Program-made: the position numbers and the translations under genes | In this document: positions 39,396-49,178 of the stretch, one piece after another | Layout of the letters: every line of letters starts with the position of its first letter | Position numbering within the stretch: the stretch's first letter is position 1 | Notes under the pieces: model-generated | Told to the model about the DNA's origin: nothing | Database searches by the model: none | What the model saw: only the letters and a program-made list of their open reading frames with translations | Source of the DNA: Bacteroides cutis | GTDB taxonomy: Bacteria > Bacteroidota > Bacteroidia > Bacteroidales > Bacteroidaceae | Reading direction: 5' to 3' | NCBI RefSeq assembly: GCF_900241005.1 | Contig: NZ_OEST01000002.1 | Span: 248,001-312,000 of the forward strand | DNA length: 64,000 nt

Positions 39396-40283
39396 ATGGC
39401 TTCACTGAAAGAGGTAAAAAATAGAATTAACTCCGTCAAGAGTACACGTCAGATTACGTCGGCGATGAAGATGGTGGCATCTGCCAAATTGCATAAAGCA
39501 CAGGGGCGGATTGAAAATATGCTACCTTATCAACGGAAGCTGAACGAAATCCTGATGAATTTTCTGCGTACGGATGCTACATTCGAGTCACCCTATACTG
39601 ATGTTCGTTCTGTGACTAAGGTGGCGATAGTCGTGTTTTCGTCCAATACTTCGCTCTGTGGCGCTTTTAATTCCAACGTGGCGAAGATGTTGGAAAAAAC
39701 GGTGAATGATTATAAATCGTTAGGGCAGGAGAATATCATGATTTATCCTGTGGGTAGGAAGGTGGAAGATGCTGTGAAAAAGATGGGATATACGCCGCAA
39801 GGTAGTTATCAAATTATGGCGGATAAACCTTCGTACGTGCAGGCTTATGAACTTGCCGGTTCGCTGATGAATGATTTTTTAGAGAAACGCGTAGATAAGG
39901 TGGAACTGATTTATCATCATTTCAAATCTATGGGTTCACAAGTACTGACAAGAGATGAATATCTGCCTATTGACTTAAAAAAAGTAACAGAAGAAGCTAA
40001 TGAAGCTGTTTCGGAGATGCGTAGTTTCAACAATGACTATATTGTAGAGCCTTCTGTTCCTGAGTTGATAGCTGGTCTTCTTCCCAAGGTGTTAAGTCAA
40101 AAACTTTATACGGTTTTGTTGGACTCTAACGCTTCTGAACATGCTGCTCGTACACTTGCCATGCAGACGGCAACGGACAATGCGAATGAGTTGATTCAGG
40201 ACTTGACGAAGCAGTATAATAAGAGTCGTCAGCAAGCTATCACGAATGAGTTGCTAGATATTATTGGGGGAAGCTTGAAATAA
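39396..40283 (+). CDS. atpG: F1 ATP synthase subunit gamma
   Basis: Rotor shaft of F1, 295 aa. The N-terminal helix begins SLKEVKNRINSVKSTRQITSAMKMVASAKL, the diagnostic coiled-coil segment that inserts into alpha3beta3. The C-terminal helix contains MQTATDNANELIQDLTKQYNKSRQQAITNELLDIIGG, which pairs with it. The intervening Rossmann-like domain is complete. It is the last gene of the operon; 203 bp of AT-rich DNA without an obvious terminator follow before the helicase gene. Confidence 0.97.
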   Translation: MASLKEVKNRINSVKSTRQITSAMKMVASAKLHKAQGRIENMLPYQRKLNEILMNFLRTDATFESPYTDVRSVTKVAIVVFSSNTSLCGAFNSNVAKMLEKTVNDYKSLGQENIMIYPVGRKVEDAVKKMGYTPQGSYQIMADKPSYVQAYELAGSLMNDFLEKRVDKVELIYHHFKSMGSQVLTRDEYLPIDLKKVTEEANEAVSEMRSFNNDYIVEPSVPELIAGLLPKVLSQKLYTVLLDSNASEHAARTLAMQTATDNANELIQDLTKQYNKSRQQAITNELLDIIGGSLK

Positions 40284-40453
40284 TATCAACAGGGAGTTCA
40301 TTGAAATGCGAATAAATGCAGATTTTCGTAAAGAATTTTATTTTTAAAATAGTGCATTTTATAATCTGAGGAAATCTGTGTTTATTTGTGTTTCAATAAT
40401 AATCTTCTAATTTTTTGCTTACGGCATATTCTTTTTTATCTGGATAAAAGTGT

Positions 40454-40461
40454 TACCTTTA
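40454..40461 (+). promoter_or_regulatory. Candidate -7 box of the helicase gene
   Basis: TACCTTTA differs from TAnnTTTG only at the last base and lies 25 bp before the ATG at 40487. Confidence 0.4.
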
Positions 40462-40486
40462 CAAATTGTAAATAATCTGGATAGTA

Positions 40487-42706
40487 ATGGATCAAAACCC
40501 TGAAATAGCGCTTGCATGGCAATTTGTAGAAAACACAGGTACTCATCTATTTTTGACCGGTAAGGCCGGTACCGGAAAAACAACCTTTCTACGGAAACTG
40601 AAAAGTGAAAGTCCTAAACGGATGGTAGTCCTTGCACCTACAGGGATTGCGGCGATTAATGCGGGTGGTGTAACTATTCATTCTTTTTTTCAGTTACCAT
40701 TTGCTCCTTTTGTGCCCGAAAGTTCGTTCAGTGCAAATAGCAAAGTATCCTATCGTTATCGTTTTAGTAAAGAAAAGCTTAACATTATACGCAGCATAGA
40801 CTTACTTGTGATTGATGAAATCAGTATGGTACGTGCTGATTTGCTGGATGCGGTAGATGGTATACTTCGTCGTTTCCGTGACCACCATAAACCGTTTGGT
40901 GGTGTACAACTGTTGATGATTGGTGATCTCCAGCAGTTGGCTCCTGTAGTGAAGGATGAGGAATGGCAGATGTTGAAGTCTTATTATGATACTCCCTATT
41001 TCTTCTCTAGCCAGGTATTAAGGCAAACGGAATATTGTACCATCGAATTGAAAACTGTTTATCGGCAAAGTGATGGGACTTTTCTCGAATTACTGAACCG
41101 TATTCGTGAAAACCGCTGCGATGTACAAGTACTGGATACATTGAATCGGCGTTATATAGCGGGTTTTGTTCCTCGGAAAGAGGAAGGTTATATCCGACTT
41201 GTTACCCATAATTATCAGGCACAGCGCATCAACGACTATGAGTTGGAACAGTTACCAGGTCATACTTATACTTTTCGTGCTACAGTTGACGGAAAGTTTC
41301 CTGAATATTCTTATCCTACAGATGAGGTACTTGAATTGAAAAAAGGTGCTCAGGTGATGTTTGTAAAAAATGATTCTTCGGGTGAGCATCGCTATTATAA
41401 TGGTATGATTGGGATAGTGACCGAAGTGTCTTCAGATAATATCGCGGTACGCAGTAAGGATAGTGGTGAAACTTTCTCGCTCCAAGAGGAAGAATGGACG
41501 AACGCCAAATATGTGCTTGATGAGGAAACTAAAGAGATTACGGAAGATATCGAAGGCACGTTCCAGCAATTCCCTTTAAAACTGGCATGGGCAATCACAA
41601 TACACAAGAGTCAGGGTTTAACGTTCGAACGTGCCATCATTGATGCCAGCTTATCTTTTGCACATGGACAAACTTATGTAGCATTGAGCCGTTGCAAAAC
41701 TCTGGAAGGACTGGTACTGAGTGCCCCGCTCTCTACAAAGACCGTTATCAGCGATCATGCAGTCGATGTTTTTACTGAGACTGCACGCAGGAGTACACCG
41801 GATGAGAAGCGGTTCCATTCGTTGCAACAGGCTTATTTCCATGAATTATTATCCGGCTTGTTCGATTTCTTGCCGTTAGAATTGGCCTTAAAACGATATG
41901 TCAGACTGGTGGATGAGCATTTGTACAAGCTTTATCCGAAGCAGTTGGTAATCTATAAAGAGGAGGTGGAACGTTTTCATGTAAAAGTGATTAAGGTAGC
42001 CCAGAAATTCAGTTTGCAATATAATCGGCTGATAGATGCTGTGAATGATTATGCTTCGGACAAAACACTACAAGAGCGTATTCATCTGGGAGCGCAATAC
42101 TTTAAGGAGCAATTGAAGCCGCTGAATATGATTATAAGTAAGGGGGGACTTGTTACAGACAATAAAGACTTGAAAAAGAAATTGAAAGAAGCGGATAAGG
42201 AACTGACGGATGTTTATCTGCTGAAGGAAAACTTGTTGGAGTTTGTTATCCGGAATGGTTTCCATGTCAATGAGTATTTGAAGCAGAAAGCGGTACTTTC
42301 GATTGATGATACATCTGTTAAAGAGAAAACAAAAGGTAAAGAAATAATTTTATCAGATAAGGACAGCCAGAAGAAAGGAGAGAAAGGGCAAAAGAATAAA
42401 GTTCGTGAAAGTAGGCAACGGGCTACTGCAATTGAGATACCTTCGGATCTTTTGCACCCGGAACTATACAGGCGACTAATTGTGTGGAGAAATACGGAAG
42501 CTACCCGATTGGGGGTGCCTGTTTATATCGTTATTCAGCAGAAAGCTCTTCTCGGCATAAGTAATCTTTTACCATCAGACAAAAAGGCACTCGTCCGTAT
42601 TCCCTATTTTGGAAAGAAAGGGGTAGAGAAGTACGGGGATAGTATTCTTGAAATGGTACGTGTTTACCGAGAGGGAAAGGAAAGGGAAGGAGATATGAAG
42701 AATTAA
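40487..42706 (+). CDS. PIF1/RecD-type DNA helicase with C-terminal HRDC-like domain
   Basis: Superfamily 1B-like helicase of 739 aa. The Walker A loop GKAGTGKTTFLRK is at residues 25-37, the Walker B LLVIDEISMVRAD near 109-121, and DLQQLAPV is motif III. Motif VI-type sequences WAITIHKSQGLTFERAIID and TYVALSRCKTLEGLVLS follow near residues 367-415. The C-terminal region, after a charged linker (KDSQKKGEKGQKNKVRESRQ), ends with a segment resembling HRDC (LYRRLIVWRNTEATRLGVPVY; LVRIPYFGKKGVEKYG). Such proteins unwind DNA at forks or G-quadruplexes (family knowledge). It is encoded alone, tail-to-tail with the next gene. Confidence 0.87.
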   Translation: MDQNPEIALAWQFVENTGTHLFLTGKAGTGKTTFLRKLKSESPKRMVVLAPTGIAAINAGGVTIHSFFQLPFAPFVPESSFSANSKVSYRYRFSKEKLNIIRSIDLLVIDEISMVRADLLDAVDGILRRFRDHHKPFGGVQLLMIGDLQQLAPVVKDEEWQMLKSYYDTPYFFSSQVLRQTEYCTIELKTVYRQSDGTFLELLNRIRENRCDVQVLDTLNRRYIAGFVPRKEEGYIRLVTHNYQAQRINDYELEQLPGHTYTFRATVDGKFPEYSYPTDEVLELKKGAQVMFVKNDSSGEHRYYNGMIGIVTEVSSDNIAVRSKDSGETFSLQEEEWTNAKYVLDEETKEITEDIEGTFQQFPLKLAWAITIHKSQGLTFERAIIDASLSFAHGQTYVALSRCKTLEGLVLSAPLSTKTVISDHAVDVFTETARRSTPDEKRFHSLQQAYFHELLSGLFDFLPLELALKRYVRLVDEHLYKLYPKQLVIYKEEVERFHVKVIKVAQKFSLQYNRLIDAVNDYASDKTLQERIHLGAQYFKEQLKPLNMIISKGGLVTDNKDLKKKLKEADKELTDVYLLKENLLEFVIRNGFHVNEYLKQKAVLSIDDTSVKEKTKGKEIILSDKDSQKKGEKGQKNKVRESRQRATAIEIPSDLLHPELYRRLIVWRNTEATRLGVPVYIVIQQKALLGISNLLPSDKKALVRIPYFGKKGVEKYGDSILEMVRVYREGKEREGDMKN

Positions 42707-42747
42707 GAATTACCATGTGGCATGCTTGTATAACGTAGCTAAGTTTT

Positions 42748-43650
42748 TCATTCAAACATTATCTTAATCCCTTCTTCCAACGTATGCGGTTTATATCCCA
42801 ACTCTTTACGCGCCTTTTCAATGCTCAGTCCGCTAAAGCGGGGACGAGGTGTTGTTTCTTTCATATCCTTTGTAGTGACGGGAATGATAAGTGAACGATC
42901 CAAATTCAGTATATCGGCTACACGATATGCTATTTCAGAAATAGTCAGGCAATCACCTCCACAAAGGTGATAGACACCACTTTGAGGATGAGATATCAAT
43001 TTTTCTACTCCCCAAGATATGTCACCTACAAAAGTTGGAGTACGCCATTGGTCAGAAACAACGTGGATTTCTATATTGCTTCTTAATCGATTAACTACCA
43101 GTTGTAAGATATTTCCGTGTTGTCCCGGCAGTGCGGCACCATACACAACGACTACGCGTACGATAGCATAATTTTGGCAAAGAGCAACTATGTGCTTTTC
43201 ACCTTCCCATTTAGTATAACCATAATAATTTACAGGGGCAGGGAGGTCTTCTTCTGTATAAAGACGGTTGGCATTTCCGCTGAATACAAAATCTGTGGAT
43301 AGATGGATGAGCCGACTTCCATATTTATGGCAATATTTAGCAAGATTGGCTACAGCGGTAATGTTGATTGCATCCGCTTCTTCATGGTGTGTTTCGCAAT
43401 AATCAGGTACAGAGAGAGCGGAAGTATTGATTACTGTATCAGGGTATACTTCCTTGAACAATTCTTTCAGAGTCTGGACATTACAGATATCAGCTTGTAT
43501 ATAATGATAGTTTCCTGAACCAGGGCAACAGTCATCATGCATGGAACTACCCGTAACCTGATAGGAAAGATTATGTGACAAATCATTTAATATCCGTCGT
43601 CCCGTAAAACCATTAGCTCCGATTAACAATATTCTCTTTCTCATAATCAT
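42748..43650 (-). CDS. RmlD-like NAD(P)-dependent sugar nucleotide reductase
   Basis: Extended short-chain dehydrogenase of 300 aa. The Rossmann loop LLIGANGFTGRRIL is at about residues 7-20, followed by NTSALSVPDYCE, LIHLSTDFVFSG and the catalytic YYGYTKWEGEK with Tyr-x3-Lys. This resembles dTDP-4-dehydrorhamnose reductase RmlD, but no rmlA, B or C lies nearby, so the substrate is open. A second in-frame ATG two residues in (43644) is equally possible. It is convergent with the helicase gene, and the short spacer holds an AAGAATTAAGAATTACC repeat-like string. Confidence 0.77.
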   Translation of the reverse strand: MIMRKRILLIGANGFTGRRILNDLSHNLSYQVTGSSMHDDCCPGSGNYHYIQADICNVQTLKELFKEVYPDTVINTSALSVPDYCETHHEEADAINITAVANLAKYCHKYGSRLIHLSTDFVFSGNANRLYTEEDLPAPVNYYGYTKWEGEKHIVALCQNYAIVRVVVVYGAALPGQHGNILQLVVNRLRSNIEIHVVSDQWRTPTFVGDISWGVEKLISHPQSGVYHLCGGDCLTISEIAYRVADILNLDRSLIIPVTTKDMKETTPRPRFSGLSIEKARKELGYKPHTLEEGIKIMFE

Positions 43651-43700
43651 GTAACTTGAAATTCTTATCTTTTTCTTTATTATACCTGAAGTGACAATGT

Positions 43701-44282
43701 TTAGAATAGTGTTTTGTTCCCTTGCCGTACCTCTATACTGAAACCGAACGCACCGTTAGCGGATTTTAGTTCGAATGCTCCTTTGAAGTTATTCTTTTTC
43801 CACGGCAATACAGAAGGGTTGGGGACTCTCCAGCCGTCTTTATTATATTCTCCATAAGTGTTAATCTGCATTCCGTTTTTCAATTTGAAACTACCCATTT
43901 GCAGATTATCAGGAGTAGACCAAAAGTCTGTCAGCCCAAAAGGATTCATACTGTATACTATGGAATTACTTAAAGAAAATTTATTAGAAAATCCTTGTGA
44001 ATAAGCGGTATTTGGATTTAACCGAAAAATACTACTATAATCTTTACTGGCATCAGGTATTTCTAGTGTGAATTTAGGTAACTGTGGAGGTGTCATCTTC
44101 ATCAGGCTCATGTCCAATAGAAATCCATCGTAGTTCTTTACTTCAGGCAGAACTGTCTCTTCCTGAGTACCTCCTTTGGGGAATATATTAGTATGCAAAC
44201 TATCTACGGATATTTCATTTTGTGCAAATACTGACGAAAAACCTGCAAGCAATATGATTATACTAAAAAGAAATCGTTTCAT
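43701..44282 (-). CDS. Secreted protein of unknown function
   Basis: A 193-aa exported protein with a signal peptide (MKRFLFSIIILLAGFSSVFA, cleavage after Ala). The mature part is rich in Pro, Asn, Ser and Gly and begins with an acidic spacer, followed by repeated hydrophobic-aromatic strands (SMNPFGLTDFWS; FGFSIEVRQGNKTLF). I do not recognise a family. The C-terminal strands with a final Phe could suit an outer-membrane or surface protein. It lies between the RmlD-like gene and rprY, both on the same strand, with its own TATCTTTG box. Confidence 0.62.
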   Translation of the reverse strand: MKRFLFSIIILLAGFSSVFAQNEISVDSLHTNIFPKGGTQEETVLPEVKNYDGFLLDMSLMKMTPPQLPKFTLEIPDASKDYSSIFRLNPNTAYSQGFSNKFSLSNSIVYSMNPFGLTDFWSTPDNLQMGSFKLKNGMQINTYGEYNKDGWRVPNPSVLPWKKNNFKGAFELKSANGAFGFSIEVRQGNKTLF

Positions 44283-44305
44283 ATCTTTTGCTCATTCTAT
44301 TTCAA

Positions 44306-44313
44306 CAAAGATA
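44306..44313 (-). promoter_or_regulatory. Candidate -7 box of the secreted-protein gene
   Basis: TATCTTTG on the minus strand matches TAnnTTTG and lies 23 bp before the ATG at 44282. Confidence 0.5.
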
Positions 44314-44383
44314 GTTGTTTCATCCAATTTCCTGAAATTTCTTTGTATTATTTTGGAGTATTAAGCAAATCATTATAAAACCG

Positions 44384-45109
44384 TTAACTATTTACAATCA
44401 ACTTATATCCTATACCCCGTACATTTACGATACGTATGCTATTGTCTTGTGACAATTTATGGCGTAGCTTGGTGATGAAAACATGTAAGCTACGTGAATT
44501 GAAAAAACTGTCATCTCCCCAGAGATCCAGCAAAACATTCTGAGTATTGACAACATGATTCTGATTTTCACAAAGCCGTTTCAATATTTCCGATTCACGG
44601 TAGGAGAGTTCCATTTCCGTATTAATATGTGGAGAGACAGCTGTACCGATGTAGTTGAGCTTTTGGGTGACAGAATTGAAATGATAGTTCCCTATTTCGA
44701 AGCCAGTCTTTTCTTCTGGGATTGTTTCGGTAAATGAAAAGACTTTACCAACCAATGCCTTGATACGGACAATGAGTTCTTGCATACCAAAGGGCTTTTT
44801 CAAGTAATCGTTAGCACCGAGTTCAAATCCTTCGACCACATCATTGATGGCGGAACGTGCCGTGAGAAATAGTACGGGAGTATGTTTGTCTGTCTGTCGG
44901 ATGCGACGTACCATTTCAAAGCCATCCATACGGGGCATCATAACATCTGCTACCAATACGTCGGGACGTAAATCGAAAAACAAACGAAGACCTTCTTCAC
45001 CGTTACTGGCAGTCTGGATAATGAAATTCTGTCCTTCTAATGTATCTTTGATAATCATGGCAAGCGTCTCTTCATCTTCTACTAAAAGTATTTTTATTTT
45101 GTCTGACAT
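44384..45109 (-). CDS. rprY: OmpR-family response regulator, RprY-like
   Basis: DNA-binding response regulator of 241 aa. The receiver domain has the acidic pair EDEE at 11-14, the phosphorylated Asp55 in LVADVMM, Thr83 and Lys105 in YLKKPF. The C-terminal winged-helix domain contains ESEILKRLCENQNHVV and RSLHVFITKLRHKLSQD, the OmpR/PhoB type. Close resemblance to the B. fragilis RprY regulator is recalled from the family, not tested. It follows rprX by 6 bp on the minus strand and is expected to be phosphorylated by it. Targets in the window are not proven; the divergent outer-membrane gene is a candidate. Confidence 0.83.
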   Translation of the reverse strand: MSDKIKILLVEDEETLAMIIKDTLEGQNFIIQTASNGEEGLRLFFDLRPDVLVADVMMPRMDGFEMVRRIRQTDKHTPVLFLTARSAINDVVEGFELGANDYLKKPFGMQELIVRIKALVGKVFSFTETIPEEKTGFEIGNYHFNSVTQKLNYIGTAVSPHINTEMELSYRESEILKRLCENQNHVVNTQNVLLDLWGDDSFFNSRSLHVFITKLRHKLSQDNSIRIVNVRGIGYKLIVNS

Positions 45110-45115
45110 AGGTAA

Positions 45116-46687
45116 TTATATTATGATTGTAAATACACTTCCTTTTCCCAATTCACTTTTGATTGATACACTTCCACCGTGTTTCTCAGTCATGGTCTTT
45201 ACATAAAACAGTCCTAGACCATACCCTTTTACGTCGTGGAGATTACCCGTGGGTACTCGATAGAATTTGTCGAATACATGTTTTTGTTTCTCAATGGAAA
45301 TTCCGATTCCATAGTCATGGACGGATATTTCGTTTTTTTTGCCTGAATCAGTAAGTATCGTCCGGCAGTGAATATCTATTCTTGCCCTTTCATGCGAATA
45401 TTTGATGGCGTTGTCTATCAAGTTACTAAGGATGTTACTAAAATGAGTACGATCGGCAGTAACAGTCAAATCTTCCGGCTCTACATTGAGAGTAATTGTT
45501 ATAGGTTTATCGGCTTTTAACTTATGTTGTTCGACGAGTTTATCAAGAACTTCTCGCACTTTCAGATTTTCTGGATGAAGCCGGAACGTCTTTCTGTGTT
45601 CCATGCTCATAGATAATATTTGTTCTACAAGTCCGCTGAGTCGTTGTAACTGTTCCTGGCAAATTCTCAGGTATTTATCTCGTTTGGCTTTTTCTTTAGC
45701 TTGATTAAAATTGAGCAAAGCATCGTTAGCAGCGTAAGCAACGGCAATAGGGGTTTTCAATTCGTGGGTAATATTATTGGTAAAATCACTTTTCATCTCT
45801 TCCAGTGTCTTTTGTCGTAGAATAGTACGGATGAGATACCAGAAAGCAAAAATAAGGATAATCAATACAATGAATGAAGTAGTGAGAATTCCTAACATTT
45901 GGTGTAATACCAACATGGTAATCGGTTCTATCCAAAGACGATAACTTTGGTTAGTGTTTAGATCGAATGAATAATCGTATAGTACTGCCTTCGGACTGGG
46001 AATATAGCCTGTAGTTCCTGTTATTGCTAACGTATCTATATATGTAAAAGTTGAATCGGGAGTACTTCCTTTATGGATTTGCAGTAACCGGTGAGGAAGA
46101 GAAATACCTTTCTCTTTCAACTGTATGGTCAACAAACTATCAAAGATCATAATATCTGGTTCCATGATAATATCAAGTCCGGCGTGCAATCCTCGCTGGA
46201 AATAGGTTGCCAATTCCAGCATTGTGTTTTTATCTCGTAATATCATGTCTAAACTGCCATTTGCTCTTAGAGCAGAACTGGGCGTAATGGTATCTTTAAG
46301 AGTTTGTTTCATCTCCTGTTGTGCCGAGTCCAGTTCCATCCATTGCACTTTTGGGGTATTTTCACGGCGGTCGATATATAATATTCTTGTCGTGTCTGGT
46401 TCACCTGGACGTGTGATACTGGCACTACTACGGACAAAAGAATGACCATTATCGTGATAACCGGCTTCTACACTTACTTCTCCATGGTCTTTATTATCTT
46501 TTTTCAATGAATTTACACGGAACATCATTTCATTATAATCACTGATGCGCATGGCTTCCACGATATTTTGTTCCATATCGCTACGCATTGTCTGATACAA
46601 GCCAGTAAGCCAGTATGTCTGGTAAAGAAAAATACCTGTCAATGAAATAATGACAAGTATGGCAATATATTTGAATGGTAGTTTCAT
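45116..46687 (-). CDS. rprX: Membrane sensor histidine kinase, RprX-like
   Basis: Sensor kinase of 523 aa. TM1 is near residues 7-24, a periplasmic domain of about 240 residues follows, and TM2 is near 264-288. The phospho-accepting His308 lies in NNITHELKTP. The ATP-binding domain shows the N box LSNLIDNAIKYSHE, G1 DYGIGIS and G2 GYGLGLFYVK. The frame stays open 52 codons upstream, but ATG 46687 is chosen because TM1 begins here and a TATCTTTG box lies 25 bp upstream. Its gene comes before rprY, and the two form a unit. The signal it senses is unknown. Confidence 0.85.
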   Translation of the reverse strand: MKLPFKYIAILVIISLTGIFLYQTYWLTGLYQTMRSDMEQNIVEAMRISDYNEMMFRVNSLKKDNKDHGEVSVEAGYHDNGHSFVRSSASITRPGEPDTTRILYIDRRENTPKVQWMELDSAQQEMKQTLKDTITPSSALRANGSLDMILRDKNTMLELATYFQRGLHAGLDIIMEPDIMIFDSLLTIQLKEKGISLPHRLLQIHKGSTPDSTFTYIDTLAITGTTGYIPSPKAVLYDYSFDLNTNQSYRLWIEPITMLVLHQMLGILTTSFIVLIILIFAFWYLIRTILRQKTLEEMKSDFTNNITHELKTPIAVAYAANDALLNFNQAKEKAKRDKYLRICQEQLQRLSGLVEQILSMSMEHRKTFRLHPENLKVREVLDKLVEQHKLKADKPITITLNVEPEDLTVTADRTHFSNILSNLIDNAIKYSHERARIDIHCRTILTDSGKKNEISVHDYGIGISIEKQKHVFDKFYRVPTGNLHDVKGYGLGLFYVKTMTEKHGGSVSIKSELGKGSVFTIII

Positions 46688-46712
46688 TGTTTTCTTTGAA
46701 TACTTATGTGGG

Positions 46713-46720
46713 CAAAGATA
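46713..46720 (-). promoter_or_regulatory. Candidate rprX -7 box
   Basis: TATCTTTG on the minus strand matches TAnnTTTG and lies 25 bp before the chosen rprX start, supporting that start over the longer frame. Confidence 0.5.
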
Positions 46721-46877
46721 AGGAGTTATCCGATGTACTGTACCATCTGATAAGACTAAATAACAGTTCCAATAACAGTAGATAACACTCGGTAAGTTCA
46801 TGATAACACAGACTTTCACAATTTCTACCGTACTTTGTACCATCGAAATGTAAATAAACTCTCAAAACATATTGAAC

Positions 46878-49004
46878 ATGAAACGAATTTATTATCTTTC
46901 TTTGGTATTTAGTGTATTAAGTGCAGTTTTATTTGCACAAGAGAAGATCGATGACCCTAATATTGATAAAGAACGTATTCTCAGTGCCGACAGCCTTATA
47001 ACAACTGATTCACGGTTGGATAGTCTTTATCAGAGTCTTCCGGAAATTATGATTACCGGTGAACGTCCTGTAGTGAAAGCCGAACAGGGTAAGTTAGTAT
47101 ATGACTTGCCGAGAATTCTTCATGATATGCCTGTAGATAACGCTTATGATGCCGTGAAAGAACTTCCCGGTGTAACCGAAATAAATGGTATACTCCAGTT
47201 AGGAGGGCAGGGGACTACCGTTATTATTGATGGTAAGGTAACTACACTTACTACAGAACAACTGTATACTTTATTGAAAAATATTCCGGCAAGCCGCATT
47301 GAAAAGGCGGAAGTAATGTACAATGCGCCTGCTTGTTATCAGGTACGTGGTGCGCTTATCAATATTCGGTTGAAGCAGACCACGGATGAGTCTTCTTCCT
47401 GGCAAGGCGAAGTATATAATAAGGCTACTCAAAAGTATTACGAGCGTTTTGAAGAACGTGCCAGTCTCCTTTACAATAAAAATAAATTCTCCGCAGATTT
47501 TCTTTACTCACACAAACACGGTCGTAATTACAGCACGACGAACAAGGATGCTGTGCACACATTGTCGGACGGCACGATTCATCTCATAAATAATGATGAG
47601 GTGAGCCGTGGACGTTCGCATACACATAGTTTTCGCGTAGAGGCGGATTACAATATTGCAAAAAAACATCAGTTGAGTTTTGTATATAACGGAAATTATA
47701 ATACCTATCACAACAAGACAAATATTATGGGTACACAACAGTCCGTAACCCACAGTAACAGTACCGACTGGTTACATAATGGACGTATCGATTATCATAC
47801 ACCCTTCGGGCTGAAAACTGGGGTAGAATTGACTTATTACAATTCTCCATCAAGCCAATTGCTCTATAGTCAAATGTGGGAAGAAAAACTCAATTTCTTT
47901 ACTAAAGATTGTCAGCGTATCAATCGTTGGAAGGTATTTTTGACACAAGAACATAATTTGAAACAGGATTGGGGGGTGAATTATGGCATTGTTTATACTA
48001 CCAGCCTTGATAATAGTTATCAGTATTATTATGATGTAGAAAGCAATGAACAGAGTAGTAGTATGAAATCCCGTAAACGGGAACAGACTTTCAATCTTTA
48101 TGCAGGTTTCAAAAAAAGTTTTAATAATAAGGTGTCAATGGATGTTTCTTTAGCTGTAGAACATTACAAGACGGCGGTTTGGAATCAGTGGGATATATAT
48201 CCTACTATAAATTTGACTTATATACCTGTACCGGGGCATATTTTTCAATTAGGATTGAGTAGTGATAAAGAATATCCTGGTTACTGGGCTGTGCAAGATG
48301 CCATATCCTATATCGGTGGTGGTTACTCAGAAATACACGGTAATCCATTTTTGAAACCGGCGCAGAGTTATGAACTTAAAATGACTTATATTTTAAAGGG
48401 GAAATATATCTTTAGCACATGGTTCAACCATACTAAGGACTATTCTACTCAGACATTATATCAATCACCGCAATGTCTTGTGGAAATCTATAAATACCTG
48501 AATTTTGACTTTCAGCAACAGTCAGGTTTACAGGCTTCTATACCATTTAATATAAATAAATGGTTAAATTCACGGATCACTTTTATCGGTGTATGGCATC
48601 ACGAAAAGGATGATGATTTCTGGGATATTCCTTTTAATCGGAAGAAATGTTATGGAATTGCCCAAATGACTCATACCATTACTCTTGCTACCAAGCCCGA
48701 TTTGAAACTGAAGATAATCGGTATGGTCCATAGTGATGCTATTCAAGGGATATATGATTTACCTACTTCAGGGGGACTGAATGCCACCTTACGTTACGGT
48801 TTTGCCAAAGGAAAAGGTATTTTAAATCTTTATTGTAACGATATCTTTGAATCCGCACAAATTTCTCCGCACATTCGTTTCAAGACACAAAATGTCACTA
48901 ATCACTATTCATGTTTCCGTGAGTTCGGAGTTTCGATTACTTACAAATTTGGTGGATATAAAGAGAAACAAAGAGAGGGAGTAGATACGTCACGGTTTAA
49001 GTAA
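46878..49004 (+). CDS. TonB-dependent receptor-like outer-membrane barrel (OMP_b-brl_3 type)
   Basis: Outer-membrane barrel of 708 aa with a signal peptide (MKRIYYLSLVFSVLSAVLFAQ). A plug-like domain follows the PEIMITGERPVVKAEQGKLVYDL segment near residue 60, with the region LQLGGQGTTVIIDGKVTTL and the ISTNIRL-like ALINIRLKQT. The rest, residues about 160-708, is a series of amphipathic strands with aromatic girdle residues, as in TonB-dependent receptors of the Bacteroidota-specific type. It has no SusD partner. The frame is open from a TTG at 46872 but ATG 46878 begins the signal peptide. It lies divergent from rprX, 190 bp away, so shared control is possible but untested. Confidence 0.82.
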   Translation: MKRIYYLSLVFSVLSAVLFAQEKIDDPNIDKERILSADSLITTDSRLDSLYQSLPEIMITGERPVVKAEQGKLVYDLPRILHDMPVDNAYDAVKELPGVTEINGILQLGGQGTTVIIDGKVTTLTTEQLYTLLKNIPASRIEKAEVMYNAPACYQVRGALINIRLKQTTDESSSWQGEVYNKATQKYYERFEERASLLYNKNKFSADFLYSHKHGRNYSTTNKDAVHTLSDGTIHLINNDEVSRGRSHTHSFRVEADYNIAKKHQLSFVYNGNYNTYHNKTNIMGTQQSVTHSNSTDWLHNGRIDYHTPFGLKTGVELTYYNSPSSQLLYSQMWEEKLNFFTKDCQRINRWKVFLTQEHNLKQDWGVNYGIVYTTSLDNSYQYYYDVESNEQSSSMKSRKREQTFNLYAGFKKSFNNKVSMDVSLAVEHYKTAVWNQWDIYPTINLTYIPVPGHIFQLGLSSDKEYPGYWAVQDAISYIGGGYSEIHGNPFLKPAQSYELKMTYILKGKYIFSTWFNHTKDYSTQTLYQSPQCLVEIYKYLNFDFQQQSGLQASIPFNINKWLNSRITFIGVWHHEKDDDFWDIPFNRKKCYGIAQMTHTITLATKPDLKLKIIGMVHSDAIQGIYDLPTSGGLNATLRYGFAKGKGILNLYCNDIFESAQISPHIRFKTQNVTNHYSCFREFGVSITYKFGGYKEKQREGVDTSRFK

Positions 49005-49178
49005 TCGGGAATGCTTGTATATCTGTAGAAAGGTATTGTTCCGTATTTTTCTTATGATAATTATTTTGCTTCTGTGTAGTTAAATAAGAATAAATGATTT
49101 ACGGATATTTCGTAATTGAAAATAATCTTTATTAATATTGTATTTAATATACACGAACATAACTGTTAAAAAGAAAAT

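Noticed and set aside
46688..46843. 52-codon upstream extension of rprX
   Set aside because: It would place the promoter-like box inside the gene and precede the first membrane helix with unrelated sequence.
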